A stretch of 64,000 nucleotides of DNA, taken from contig NZ_FNDW01000012.1 in NCBI RefSeq assembly GCF_900099685.1, positions 80,054 to 144,053 of the forward strand. The letters are read 5' to 3'. The notes beneath the pieces are model-generated. The model had not been told where the DNA came from and ran no database searches. It saw only the letters and a program-made list of their open reading frames with translations. Of the stretch, positions 51,172 through 60,499 are shown piece after piece. Position 1 is the first letter of the stretch. Each line of letters starts with the position of its first letter. Source of the stretch: Chryseobacterium taeanense. GTDB lineage: Bacteria; Bacteroidota; Bacteroidia; Flavobacteriales; Weeksellaceae. The translations under genes and the position numbers were made by a program.

Positions 51172-51996
51172 TTAAGGATAATAAACTTTTACAACTTTAC
51201 CCGATTTGTACACTTCAATTTTATCGACCGGCCCTTCGGGAGAATAATTCCATTCACCATCTTTCTGGCCATTGACGTAATTTCCGTCTTCGATGATATT
51301 TTTATTATAGTCTATCGAATATTTTTTCTCAATCCAATATCCGTTTTTCAGATGATTGTTTGTACTGCCTTTCAGTTGGTATTCAAAATTATCTTTTTGC
51401 TTGCCCCATTTTTCATCAACTTTCTGAGCATCAAAATAATCTAAAAAGGCACCATCCTTCACTTGATATACAAGACTTTTCGATTTCGGACCTTTCATAA
51501 ACACATCAATCTTGTCTCCTTTCACTTCAGAATATCTCTGATAATTTTCTTCGGATTTCAAATCTTCAAAAACAATCATACTGTTGTAAAGCTGATCTGA
51601 ATTTTCATTAACCAATATTATGCATTGATAATTGCCGTCTTCGTAGTTTATTTTAGCATAATAAGATGTAAATGGAGTATTATTAATCTTGAAATTTCTG
51701 TAAGGATAAAACTGCAATAGTGAATCATTAGAACCTACAAAAATATCCCACATATAAGGTCTTTCTATTTCTCTTTCAAAGGACTGTTTTAATATATTTT
51801 TTAATTTTTTAATTTTTTCACTGTCATCAATTTTTTTACCAACAGCATTTTGGTCTACGGAGTTAATAATATAAGACTCCTGTGGTTTTTCCACGATTCT
51901 GCTAACCGAAGAAAATTGATTTTTTGACGGAGTGGTTGGCTCTGATTTACAGGTTTTAATCTGAAATAAAAATAGCAGACAAAGAATAAACTTCAT
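51172..51996 (-). CDS. Lipoprotein behind the T6SS effector, candidate immunity protein
   Basis: 274 residues. MKFILCLLFLFQIKTC gives a lipobox with Cys about 16. The C-terminal third has MORN-like repeats (KNGYWIEKKYSIDYNKNIIEDGNYVNGQKDGEWNYSPEG). It starts 1 nt after the effector stop and ends the cassette. Immunity proteins to peptidoglycan-cleaving T6SS effectors work in the periplasm, which fits an exported lipoprotein, but there is no sequence proof. Confidence 0.6.
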   Translation of the reverse strand: MKFILCLLFLFQIKTCKSEPTTPSKNQFSSVSRIVEKPQESYIINSVDQNAVGKKIDDSEKIKKLKNILKQSFEREIERPYMWDIFVGSNDSLLQFYPYRNFKINNTPFTSYYAKINYEDGNYQCIILVNENSDQLYNSMIVFEDLKSEENYQRYSEVKGDKIDVFMKGPKSKSLVYQVKDGAFLDYFDAQKVDEKWGKQKDNFEYQLKGSTNNHLKNGYWIEKKYSIDYNKNIIEDGNYVNGQKDGEWNYSPEGPVDKIEVYKSGKVVKVYYP

Positions 51997-51997
51997 T

Positions 51998-54900
51998 TTA
52001 AATTTCTTTTAAAGTTGGGGAAAATCCCTGAATATGCAAATGGTCATTATGATTTCTATTTTTATCATTGGTACAGTGATTCAGTATCTTTTCATCTCTT
52101 TCACCATAATTCTGTGAGAGCATGCTTTTCCAGCCAAATTTATACAAGGCATCATTAAATGTATTTTGTCTTGTCTCATCAAGCCCTTTCCATCCGGTAG
52201 CTTCACTGCTGCTGAAGAGATCGGTTTTTCCCCCTTCTTTATCCGTACGAAGGTATCTTAAATCACCATTCATCCCATTTTTATGAGACTTACTTCCTCC
52301 AACAGATTCTCCTTTTTCATTACTGAAACCATTAAATACAAAATCATCATAATTGCATTCTAATAACGCGCCAAAGAGTGCCGCCATGGTGACATCATTC
52401 ATGTAATAACGGGAAGTATTGATAGTTAATGTAAAACCTACAGAATCTTTTCTGTATTGATGTTTTACGGTTCGGATATCAATTAAATAAATATTTTCGG
52501 TGTCTTTTCCGAGTTTATCTTTGTAAACCCCGCCATAGTTTTCTTTTGTTTTTACCAATTTATATTTACCTAAATCATGAATATTGCCTGCACTGTCATG
52601 GTAAAAATAGGCAGCCGTTTCTCTCTTTTCATTTTTGTATTTATACTGAATTTCTCCTGTACTTTGGATATGATATTCCACATCGGCATCACCTAAAGCG
52701 GTCGCCTGGCATTCATCGGTTCTCAGAACTTCTTTTATTTTTGCTAAAATTGTTTCTCTTGCAGCAACATCATTGGTAGAGCCATGCACGAGCCTTGTTA
52801 CTTCTTTAAAATCACCTTTATCAGCAACTGTATTCAGATCTTTTTCGTTACCGTTACTCAATAAAACGCCATGTTTCCAGTACCATCCTGCAGATCGGGT
52901 GGTAAGATCCAGATCGCTCAGCAGCAAATCAGGGTCAGCCACAAGATCTTTGCCAGCATATTCCCCGAACCTTCTGTATCCTTTCTTTCTTGTTATCTGG
53001 ATAAGACCTCTTCCTCGGTATTTATAGCCGTCTCCACTGGCTTCATCTCCGTTTTCAGCAACATTTCTGTAGACATAATTTCCCAGCTTTTCCGGATTTT
53101 TAAAAAACTCACTGGGATTAGAATACAATCTCGGATGACTTTCTCTTGACCAGAAGCTATGCAAAGCTCCTTCTGTTGTATAATAAAGGTTTTCGTCAGC
53201 TCGTGAAAAGTAACCCGTTTCTTTCGTGATCTGAGTAAGGAAAAATGCTTTTTTAACGCAGGTATTTATTTTAAATTCTTTTAAAGTTTTGTTTAATGAG
53301 GTAAGGAAAGTTTCAATCGTCGGTGAGCCGAAACTGTTTGTTCCTTTATTGAAAAGCTGGGCAACATCCGGGTACATTTTATTAAATTCTTCAACGGTAA
53401 TCGGCGCTTCACATCTTGGGCATTTTTTAGCAACTTCAAAATAAGCACCTTCTTTTTTGAGGAATTCTCCTTCATGTTTTTTAATATTTCCGGTGCATTC
53501 TGCTTTTAGCCAGAGAAATTCAGTTACTTTTTTGAATACGTCAAAAGTCACTTCTTCATCTTTATGGTAGACCTCTTTGGTTAATACTTTTACGATTGCG
53601 TCTACTTTGGCAAATTTTTCCTGTCCGGCTAATTCGTCTTTTATTTTGTCTGCCATAATTCCCGCAATTCTCTTCTTCTGTTCTGCAGTAGCTGTATTAT
53701 TGGTTCCACCGAATTTATAGACGTAAGTTCCGTCTTTTTTACCACTGAGCTTTTCTCTCCATTCTTTTAGTGTCTCATCTGATTGTGGACGTAGTTTTAT
53801 TTTAACTTTAGCTATTCCTTTTTGGGCCACTGCTTTAAGGGTAGTCATTTCGCTCCCGTTCTCTTTTGCCTCCAAAACAGGAAGACTGGCATTTTCTTCA
53901 ACTAATAAAGGTTCTTTTTCTTTGATATTTATACTTACTTCTTTGCCATCAAGAAGCATGGTAGTAGCTACCAGATATAGTTCTTCTTCCAGTGGTGCGC
54001 TGTTTACCCTTACTAATACGGCACCAAGTTTATTCAAAACAAAAGAAATAGTTTCACCCTTTGCATAAGATGTTTTTGTGAGTGCGTTTTTAATCGTTTC
54101 AAGCTTGGCATATTTTTTATCATTCTTAATTGCCGGATCTACTTTGCCTTTAATAATCTGTGCAACAGTATCTTTATTTATATTATTATTGTTCCCTGCA
54201 AAAGTATAGGTATAATTACCATCAGTTTCATCGGTTTCCTGTGTGAATTCTTCTTTTGCAAAATAAGCATCGAGAAGGCTTTCTGTTTGGGGTTCCTGCA
54301 CAACACTTGTTGTTTTTCCTTCAGGAGTTTGTACAGTAGGTCTTTGCTCAGGCTCAATGGTTCCTTTGGTTTCATTCACCGCATCAGGTTGTATGGTGTT
54401 ATCTCCCACTGCGTTTTCTTCTTTTTTTGAAGCAGGCTGCTGATTTGTTTGTGATACCGGTGTTCCTGAATTTTGCTGAGTATGATTTGAATTTTGTGTT
54501 CCCTGAACAGGTTCGCTGTATTCAGGATTATTAACATTCACATTAACGGTGGCGTGCTTTCTATCGCTGTAGTATTCTACGGTAACATAAAATTCAAGTT
54601 TTTTAGGATCCGTTTCTCCCTGAGAAGCTTTCTGCATTAAAGCTTTGGTTAATACGAATTCGGCATTTGCGGTGCCCGTCCTGTCAACAATAGCTTCCCT
54701 ACTGTCTACAAAAAGATTATCTGAATTATGCCCGTTTCCCGAAGCATCATCTTCCCAAAGCGTAAATAAAAGCTTCTTTCCCGTAAGATTTACGCACTGA
54801 GCTTTAGCAACCAGCTTTTCGGTATAGCTGAAAACAGTTCCGGGAGAATCATCTGTGTACCGAAGTTCAACTTTGCTAATCTGCGGAATTCCTGCCGGCT

Positions 54901-55201
54901 GTGGATTAATATCGATAGTTGTTGGGCCACTTCCTTCCGGCTCATGAAGATAAGCTTCCAATCGATATGTATTTTTTGCAGCAACTTCACCGAATGTAAA
55001 GCTCCCGTCTCCTTTTTTTGTGATATTGGTCGTTGTAAAACTTCCGTTGGATCTCTTTTTAAAAAGTTCCCAGGTAACTGAAGCAGGATTTCTCTCAGCG
55101 GCGTGTGTGGAAGGATACCAGCCTGTGACCATATAGGTGGTTTTCTCGCCAATCGTCGGGGTTGGATTCCCTGAAATCTTTGAAACTCCTTTTTTAGACA
55201 T
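51998..55201 (-). CDS. Large T6SS-type effector: GH19 chitinase-like plus LAS metallopeptidase
   Basis: 1067 residues without signal peptide. It has N-terminal beta domains (about 1-235), a Pro/Gln-rich linker (about 235-320) and two related ~75-residue repeats (DGNYTYTFAGNNNN... and DGTYVYKFGGTNNT...). A zinc-ribbon-like CPRCEAPITVEEF follows. Next comes a GH19/lysozyme-like domain (about 635-830: FFLTQITKETGYFSRADENL with the catalytic Glu region, and YKYRGRGLIQITRKKGYRRF). A C-terminal LAS-type zinc peptidase (about 900-1067) has SKSHKNGMNGD (H973, D980) and NDHLHIQ (H1054, H1056). Both enzymes would cut peptidoglycan: glycan strand and peptide. The PAAR-like gene upstream points to T6SS delivery. 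Confidence 0.82.
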   Translation of the reverse strand: MSKKGVSKISGNPTPTIGEKTTYMVTGWYPSTHAAERNPASVTWELFKKRSNGSFTTTNITKKGDGSFTFGEVAAKNTYRLEAYLHEPEGSGPTTIDINPQPAGIPQISKVELRYTDDSPGTVFSYTEKLVAKAQCVNLTGKKLLFTLWEDDASGNGHNSDNLFVDSREAIVDRTGTANAEFVLTKALMQKASQGETDPKKLEFYVTVEYYSDRKHATVNVNVNNPEYSEPVQGTQNSNHTQQNSGTPVSQTNQQPASKKEENAVGDNTIQPDAVNETKGTIEPEQRPTVQTPEGKTTSVVQEPQTESLLDAYFAKEEFTQETDETDGNYTYTFAGNNNNINKDTVAQIIKGKVDPAIKNDKKYAKLETIKNALTKTSYAKGETISFVLNKLGAVLVRVNSAPLEEELYLVATTMLLDGKEVSINIKEKEPLLVEENASLPVLEAKENGSEMTTLKAVAQKGIAKVKIKLRPQSDETLKEWREKLSGKKDGTYVYKFGGTNNTATAEQKKRIAGIMADKIKDELAGQEKFAKVDAIVKVLTKEVYHKDEEVTFDVFKKVTEFLWLKAECTGNIKKHEGEFLKKEGAYFEVAKKCPRCEAPITVEEFNKMYPDVAQLFNKGTNSFGSPTIETFLTSLNKTLKEFKINTCVKKAFFLTQITKETGYFSRADENLYYTTEGALHSFWSRESHPRLYSNPSEFFKNPEKLGNYVYRNVAENGDEASGDGYKYRGRGLIQITRKKGYRRFGEYAGKDLVADPDLLLSDLDLTTRSAGWYWKHGVLLSNGNEKDLNTVADKGDFKEVTRLVHGSTNDVAARETILAKIKEVLRTDECQATALGDADVEYHIQSTGEIQYKYKNEKRETAAYFYHDSAGNIHDLGKYKLVKTKENYGGVYKDKLGKDTENIYLIDIRTVKHQYRKDSVGFTLTINTSRYYMNDVTMAALFGALLECNYDDFVFNGFSNEKGESVGGSKSHKNGMNGDLRYLRTDKEGGKTDLFSSSEATGWKGLDETRQNTFNDALYKFGWKSMLSQNYGERDEKILNHCTNDKNRNHNDHLHIQGFSPTLKEI

Positions 55202-55223
55202 AGAAAGTGTTTTTTAAGATTAA

Positions 55224-55727
55224 TTAGTAAGCATCAATTTCACTTTCCAGGACAGTTTCTTTATAGTCCTGCATTTTTACAAGCGGATTAATATGCTGCA
55301 CCGTTTTGTTATCAGCATTTTTTACACTTTTTTTACTCATCTCTCCTCTCTGACCGTGATCTTTGATGGTAATTTTCCCTCCTACCACACACTGTAGCTC
55401 AGATACTTCAGTAACAATTTTCTTACCCATGATTTTTACTTTATCATATGTTTTCTGCCATTTTCCTGCAGGCGCATAAGAACAGGGCAAATTTCCTCCT
55501 GAAGAAGGTTTTAATTTACATTTTCCAAAACTGGGACCTGGAGGATTGAACTGAAGATCATCTTCGGTTACGCCAAGAAAATCTGCGTTTCCGTCTGAAT
55601 CATTCCAAAAATGTTTCTTATGGGAAGTAACTTTATGCTGGGGAAACTGATCTCCCTGATTGCATTGGGCTTTGCCTTTCTGTACGACGAAATGCTTGCC
55701 GTCATGTGGAGATGATTGCTGTGACAT
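55224..55727 (-). CDS. PAAR-like protein (DUF4280)
   Basis: 167 residues, Cys-, Gly- and Lys-rich. GKAQCNQGDQFPQHKVTSHK near the start, FGKCKLKPSSGGNLPCSYAP in the middle and SELQCVVGGKITIKDHGQ near the end fit the DUF4280 PAAR-like family. These cap the VgrG spike and load effectors. It is 22 nt upstream of the effector gene and has its own TATCTTTG promoter box at 55750-55757. Confidence 0.87.
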   Translation of the reverse strand: MSQQSSPHDGKHFVVQKGKAQCNQGDQFPQHKVTSHKKHFWNDSDGNADFLGVTEDDLQFNPPGPSFGKCKLKPSSGGNLPCSYAPAGKWQKTYDKVKIMGKKIVTEVSELQCVVGGKITIKDHGQRGEMSKKSVKNADNKTVQHINPLVKMQDYKETVLESEIDAY

Positions 55728-55749
55728 AATATTTTGGTTTGGGTAATGT

Positions 55750-55757
55750 CAAAGATA
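55750..55757 (-). promoter_or_regulatory. -7 box TATCTTTG of the effector cassette
   Basis: Exact TAnnTTTG match on the minus strand, 22 nt before the PAAR-like start codon and just after the terminator of the tss operon. Confidence 0.55.
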
Positions 55758-55780
55758 AAAAATTTACATTAGAAAAAATA

Positions 55781-55809
55781 AAAAAAGCGAAAATTAATTC
55801 CGCTTTTTT
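55781..55809 (-). terminator. Terminator of the tss membrane operon
   Basis: Perfect 9-bp stem AAAAAAGCG / CGCTTTTTT with an 11-nt loop, 12 nt after the tssR stop codon on the minus strand and followed by more T residues. Confidence 0.8.
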
Positions 55810-55821
55810 ATAATTAAGTTC

Positions 55822-58221
55822 TTAATGCTTAGTATATTCCGGTTGTTCGGTGGGTAGCATTGTAGGCATAAAGTATTCATTCAGCCAATAGAAAGTCTGT
55901 CCATTTTGCTGAATTTTTACCGCAGGATCATTCCTGTGAGAAAGCATTCTATCAGCTAAATCTTTATAATGACGGAAATACGTTCTGGCTGTTTCATTCG
56001 TTATAATTTTAGATTTCTTCCAGCCTTTCAGCATATATTTCGACATGATTTCTTCTTCTGAATTATCAAAACCTGTGCTTACTCCTACCGCATACGACAT
56101 GGGCTGTTTGTAAAGGTCACCTTTATCCAAGAATTTTAAAGTCGGATTGTATTTTTTTAAGAGTTTCACAAATTCCCTGACTGCTCTTGCCTGGTTGAAA
56201 TCGGCTCTTTCAGCTCCTGTTTTCTGGTAAACTTCTGTGTAAAATAATTTTAAATTGTCATATTCTTTTTCAGAAATCAGAATTCCTTTTTCAATTCCCG
56301 GTTTATAGTCTTTCAGTTCTTTCGGAATATACCCTTTCACCAAAAACGGATTTCCGTAATTAATCAGCTGTGCAGCAATTCCGGCAGGAACAGGGTTGGT
56401 AAGCCCCGGAAAAAGATATTTATACTTCAGGTCAACATCTGTTCTGCCCGCTCCCACTGATGAGTGGAAGTAGTCATTCAAAGATTTATCCAGGTTCGTA
56501 TTATCCAGTGTGACCTGTGCAATAAGGCTGTCCACTGATTTTTTAAGATAACCCGGCGCTGCGATGTCTCCTTTTTTAGGGAAAATAACAAACCCCTGAG
56601 ACATACTCTGCTTAGGATAATCGAGTGAGAAGAAACCTTCGTCACCTTCTACCAGATTAAAATTATTTTTCGTTAAAACATCATTCTGATTGATGATTTT
56701 CTGTTTCTTGAGTTCAGCTATATTTTTAGCGGTATTGGTAACAACATTTTCAGCCATCAATACAAAATCATTGTAAGTATCAGATGATCTGGCACTTGTC
56801 TGGAACATAATAACTCTTGCCTGAGCTTGTGTGAGTGAATTGATTACGCCATACATATTTCCGCTCTGTGCAGCCGAAGTTCCTACGGTAACAACGATAT
56901 TGGTTTCATCCGGGAAGTTGGACAGAAGATTTCCTGCAGCCATCAAGCCTTCACTTACCGGCTGATACCCGCTGTTGCTGGCGCAATTCATTTCATTGGT
57001 TTTCTGATCGATAAACGTGGTAATTTTACTGTAGTCTGTATTCAGAGGAGAAACTGCTACATTATCACCGCATGGATTATTTTTATATAAAACCACACCA
57101 TATTTCACCTGATTAAAATAAGAAGGCTTTTCAAATCTTAATTGCAAATCCTGTAAAAGCGATTTTACAATCGGAGCGTATGGCGCATTGGGAGCACTGA
57201 TATCCAATGTAAACACAATGTTTATTTTCTTGTTTTTTTCTGTGATCTCTCTGTATCGATCAAAATAAATCGGCTCTCCCAGCACATTGAAAACGTAATT
57301 TTTGCTGTAATCTAAAACATTGGTGAAATATTTAGTCTTGGAATCCGGAGTCGGTGTTTCATTCAGAGGCAAAGTTACCGGGAAAATATTTTCAAGTGGT
57401 CTTCTTTTATTCACATCTGTCAGGAGGATTGCTGTTTTGCTTTCAGAATCATTTCCTCCCGGGTTACCTTCGTGAATTCCCAGCATAGTTTCTGTAATTC
57501 CTGTGGTATTTTTCATTTTAACGGCAGAACGTTCGCCCCACGTAGAAATCACGTTTGAGCTTACCCAACCATAGAGGCTAGTGCCTATACTGTCTATATC
57601 GATGGAAGGTTTTTTCCCAACAAGAAATCTTTTGTTATTTTCCGCCTGCTTATAGACATAAACCATCTGTCCGTTTGGGATTTTCACATTAGCCTGCTCA
57701 ATAAGACTCGGCGAATTGAACACCATGATGGAGTCGTTTTTATAATATCTTTCAGAATTTCTGATGACTTCGCTGTTACTTGGTACAACGGCAACTCTCA
57801 CTGGAAAACCTGTCTTTTCATTTTTCAGAGCGTTGCTCCAAAGAAGAAGATCAGATTCGGGAATCCAACCATAGATTTTCACTTGTTTAGACGAAACTTT
57901 TTTCATTAAAGCATCAGGAATATATTCCGCTACTTTTACCATGCCGTCTCTGTGCTTTAAAACCATTAGTGGTTCGAGAAATTTAACTTCTTTATATGAT
58001 TTTTCATCACTTTTATCCAAATAAGGCGTATTTCTGGAGCGATCAGAAATTGCAATCCATGGAACTGCTTTTTTAGGAAAGCCATTAACTACAGGTGAAT
58101 TATCAACCTGTCCGTAATGTGCAGGTTCGGGCGTTTTTTTAGACGGTAATTTTACCTGACACGCGGTCAGTAATACCGAAATTCCGATATAATATGCTGC
58201 TAGAGGAAGTTTATTTTTCAT
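55822..58221 (-). CDS. tssR: TssR, T6SSiii envelope protein
   Basis: 799 residues. Lipobox LLTAC (Cys about 20). N-terminal SH3-like segments (FLEPLMVLKHRDGMVKVAEY; KIYGWIPESDLLLW; PNGQMVYVYKQ; LYGWVSSNVIST) are followed by a VWA-like domain beginning INIVFTLDISAPNAPYAPIV, and a long C-terminal helical part. This is the layout of TssR, one of the subunits found only in Bacteroidetes T6SSs. It is probably anchored at the outer membrane. Last gene of the tssQ-O-P-R operon. Confidence 0.88.
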   Translation of the reverse strand: MKNKLPLAAYYIGISVLLTACQVKLPSKKTPEPAHYGQVDNSPVVNGFPKKAVPWIAISDRSRNTPYLDKSDEKSYKEVKFLEPLMVLKHRDGMVKVAEYIPDALMKKVSSKQVKIYGWIPESDLLLWSNALKNEKTGFPVRVAVVPSNSEVIRNSERYYKNDSIMVFNSPSLIEQANVKIPNGQMVYVYKQAENNKRFLVGKKPSIDIDSIGTSLYGWVSSNVISTWGERSAVKMKNTTGITETMLGIHEGNPGGNDSESKTAILLTDVNKRRPLENIFPVTLPLNETPTPDSKTKYFTNVLDYSKNYVFNVLGEPIYFDRYREITEKNKKINIVFTLDISAPNAPYAPIVKSLLQDLQLRFEKPSYFNQVKYGVVLYKNNPCGDNVAVSPLNTDYSKITTFIDQKTNEMNCASNSGYQPVSEGLMAAGNLLSNFPDETNIVVTVGTSAAQSGNMYGVINSLTQAQARVIMFQTSARSSDTYNDFVLMAENVVTNTAKNIAELKKQKIINQNDVLTKNNFNLVEGDEGFFSLDYPKQSMSQGFVIFPKKGDIAAPGYLKKSVDSLIAQVTLDNTNLDKSLNDYFHSSVGAGRTDVDLKYKYLFPGLTNPVPAGIAAQLINYGNPFLVKGYIPKELKDYKPGIEKGILISEKEYDNLKLFYTEVYQKTGAERADFNQARAVREFVKLLKKYNPTLKFLDKGDLYKQPMSYAVGVSTGFDNSEEEIMSKYMLKGWKKSKIITNETARTYFRHYKDLADRMLSHRNDPAVKIQQNGQTFYWLNEYFMPTMLPTEQPEYTKH

Positions 58222-58267
58222 CCTTTTAATATTTTATGATGGTGTGAATCCCGAAATGGGACGAATA

Positions 58268-59176
58268 TTATTTGCTTTGGTTGATGTCTACTTTGGTAAC
58301 GCAGTTTTGCGCATCATCAAAATTTACTTTAACGGTCTGAATAACATTATTCTTATCAAACTGAAGCCCTGCGCAATACATATAAAAATTGTTGACTTTA
58401 CTGTCATTCACTTTTACGACCGTATTTTCATTATTGCAGAGATAGGTTCTCAACAGATAATTATAATGCATATTGAAGCTATTACCGTAGGCAATCTGCT
58501 GAAGATGATATTTAAAATCATTATCAATTTTAGCATAGGTATCTTCTACGCTTACTTCCTCTTCCAAAGCGTCGTAAGCCGGAAGAATTTTAATCTGATG
58601 GAGAATTGGCTGTTCACTCTCATCTGTGTAGAGTGTCACGATATAATCTCCTGGTTTTTTGTAAGAATAGATCGCCATTTTATCTTTGGAATCAATATTT
58701 CCCGTTTCACCGAATTTCCAGGTAAACTGTTTTCCTTCGGAAATAGCGCGGAACTGCACATTCTCAAACTGCATCGCCTGTGAAGGAGCATCAATCATCG
58801 TGACTGTTTTTACGCTGTCTTGAGGCTTTGGAAGCGCTCTCGAGGAAACCATAACCGGGAAAGATTTCGAATACTTGTTGTCGATGATGAGTGTTATCTG
58901 ATAATATCCCGGTTTATTGTAAAAATGAATACCACTGCTTTTATCGCTGGTGGTTCCGTCCCCGAAATTCCATCTTTTTGTTTTGGCAAACTGAGTTTTG
59001 TCTTCAAAGGAAAGCGTGTCTCCCACTTTTAATGTTGACGGATAAACGACCCCGACTATATCATCGGAAGAGTGTATCACTTTCTTCTGCAGCCACAGTG
59101 CGACGAGTGCCGCTATCAGCAATGTTGCTATAACACCGATAATAATGTTTTTTTTGTTTTTCTGAAAGTAATTCAT
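58268..59176 (-). CDS. tssP: TssP-like PKD-domain membrane protein
   Basis: 302 residues. One N-terminal membrane helix (IIIGVIATLLIAALVALWLQ) and two PKD domains: WNFGDGTTSDKS...GIHFYNKPGYYQITL and FTWKFGETGNIDSKD...YSYKKPGDYIVTL. The C-terminal domain contains YLCNNENTVVKV and FDDAQNCVTKVD. The PKD layout and location upstream of tssR support TssP, part of the T6SSiii trans-envelope complex. Confidence 0.78.
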   Translation of the reverse strand: MNYFQKNKKNIIIGVIATLLIAALVALWLQKKVIHSSDDIVGVVYPSTLKVGDTLSFEDKTQFAKTKRWNFGDGTTSDKSSGIHFYNKPGYYQITLIIDNKYSKSFPVMVSSRALPKPQDSVKTVTMIDAPSQAMQFENVQFRAISEGKQFTWKFGETGNIDSKDKMAIYSYKKPGDYIVTLYTDESEQPILHQIKILPAYDALEEEVSVEDTYAKIDNDFKYHLQQIAYGNSFNMHYNYLLRTYLCNNENTVVKVNDSKVNNFYMYCAGLQFDKNNVIQTVKVNFDDAQNCVTKVDINQSK

Positions 59177-59244
59177 AGTTAATTATTGTGTGATGTGTGT
59201 GTTGTGGTGTTTTATAATTGATTCCCTGATGTGGAATTATAAGC

Positions 59245-59772
59245 TTACGGAGTCCTTGATTTCAAAGCCGTCTCCCGCTGAAAGAGCTGGCTTTTCTTTT
59301 CTTTAAATCCGATGGAACATTCTTGAAACTGTTTTTCAAAGCTCTTAATATTCTCCGTTTTGCTGGAAATTATTTTTTTGTCGTTGAAATACATTTTATA
59401 AAATTTTGCAATCTGAGGATAAGCTTCTTTTCTGATATCACTGATATTTTCTCCGTTCTGAAAATAGTTGATTACATCATTAATTCCATACATAATATTG
59501 TTTTCCGCAAAAGCCTGTGGGGTTTCATCCGTGAGTTTATTAATCATGGAAAAAGTACTGTCGAGTGTTTTAAATGAAAGTTTCTGCTTTTGATCGAATT
59601 TGGCTTTTTCCTCAAGACTTTGTACAGAAACAATGTCTTCATCTGAAAAAGGGGATTCAAAACCTTTTAAAAATATGATTCCCAGAAAAATAATTGCCGC
59701 TAAAAGCATTACGATCAAATATAAAAACTGATAATGCCTTTCTTTTTTTGATAATGTAATTTGTCCCTGCAT
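59245..59772 (-). CDS. tssO: TssO-like T6SSiii membrane subunit
   Basis: 175 residues. Short basic N-terminus (LSKKERHYQF), one membrane helix (LIVMLLAAIIFLGIIFLKGF) and a periplasmic helical domain. The tssO name is given from gene order (Q-O-P-R in related loci); it might instead be TssQ. It lies 11 nt after the upstream gene. Confidence 0.6.
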   Translation of the reverse strand: MQGQITLSKKERHYQFLYLIVMLLAAIIFLGIIFLKGFESPFSDEDIVSVQSLEEKAKFDQKQKLSFKTLDSTFSMINKLTDETPQAFAENNIMYGINDVINYFQNGENISDIRKEAYPQIAKFYKMYFNDKKIISSKTENIKSFEKQFQECSIGFKEKKSQLFQRETALKSRTP

Positions 59773-59783
59773 ACGATTTGTTT

Positions 59784-60320
59784 TTATCTTCTTCGTCTTA
59801 ATCCTGAAAACTTTCTGGTAGGATCTACTTTAAGTTCATTGTTTATAACCCCTATTTTACCCTTACATTCACTCAAATCTCTGATTGCCACCTGCTCTTT
59901 ATAAGAAACATCAATGATTTGTTTTTTAAGGGCAAGCATAGGCTCTATTTGTTTCATGAGAATAGAATAATGCTTAAAATTATCGGCAGTATCTTTACCC
60001 ATAACGTCTCTGGCGTTTCGGATATCATCCATAATAGAATTTTTCAGGAATATGTCATTTTCGACTCTGTTGATGTCGAGCTGATCCATACGGTAAAGAA
60101 TACTGTCTACGTGAATTCTGAGAAGATCACTTCTTGTGAGCAGATCGCGGTAATTGTCTGCCTCCTTTCTGATCCCTTGTCGTTGAATATCGTAGCTTTT
60201 AAAAAAGAAAAATACACAGATGAAAGAAACACCTGATAAAACGATAAATGATAGAACAAATTTCCAAATGCCTATCCTTACGTCAGCTTTGTTTAGTTTT
60301 TTCTCCCGGTTCGAAGACAT
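59784..60320 (-). CDS. tssQ: TssQ-like T6SSiii membrane subunit
   Basis: 178 residues. Basic N-terminus (SSNREKKLNKADVRIGIWK), one membrane helix (FVLSFIVLSGVSFICVFFFF) and a periplasmic coiled-coil-like domain ending in FSGLRRRR. The name rests on gene order and on having the same build as the following gene; the two names could be swapped. First gene of the tss membrane operon, divergent from the LuxR-type regulator. Confidence 0.58.
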   Translation of the reverse strand: MSSNREKKLNKADVRIGIWKFVLSFIVLSGVSFICVFFFFKSYDIQRQGIRKEADNYRDLLTRSDLLRIHVDSILYRMDQLDINRVENDIFLKNSIMDDIRNARDVMGKDTADNFKHYSILMKQIEPMLALKKQIIDVSYKEQVAIRDLSECKGKIGVINNELKVDPTRKFSGLRRRR

Positions 60321-60417
60321 AGTTTGTGATTTGTTTGGTCTGTGAAATTATAAAAAAATAATTTATTCACAAAATTTAAATAATCCTGTTACATAATATT
60401 ATTTTTTCCAATTAAAT

Positions 60418-60443
60418 TAAGATTAATTTTCACTTTAATCTTA
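60418..60443. repeat. Inverted repeat between tss operon and regulator
   Basis: Perfect 9-bp arms TAAGATTAA / TTAATCTTA separated by 8 nt, in the 179-nt divergent region. Its symmetry and place suggest an operator for a dimeric regulator, though AT-rich DNA makes chance symmetry more likely. Confidence 0.45.
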
Positions 60444-60499
60444 TTTTCATAATTTAGTGATCTGATTTTTTAATCATCACACACCAAATCGATATTAAA

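Noticed and set aside
58244..58783. 179-codon plus-strand frame opposite tssP
   Set aside because: Antisense shadow of a gene with recognisable PKD domains.
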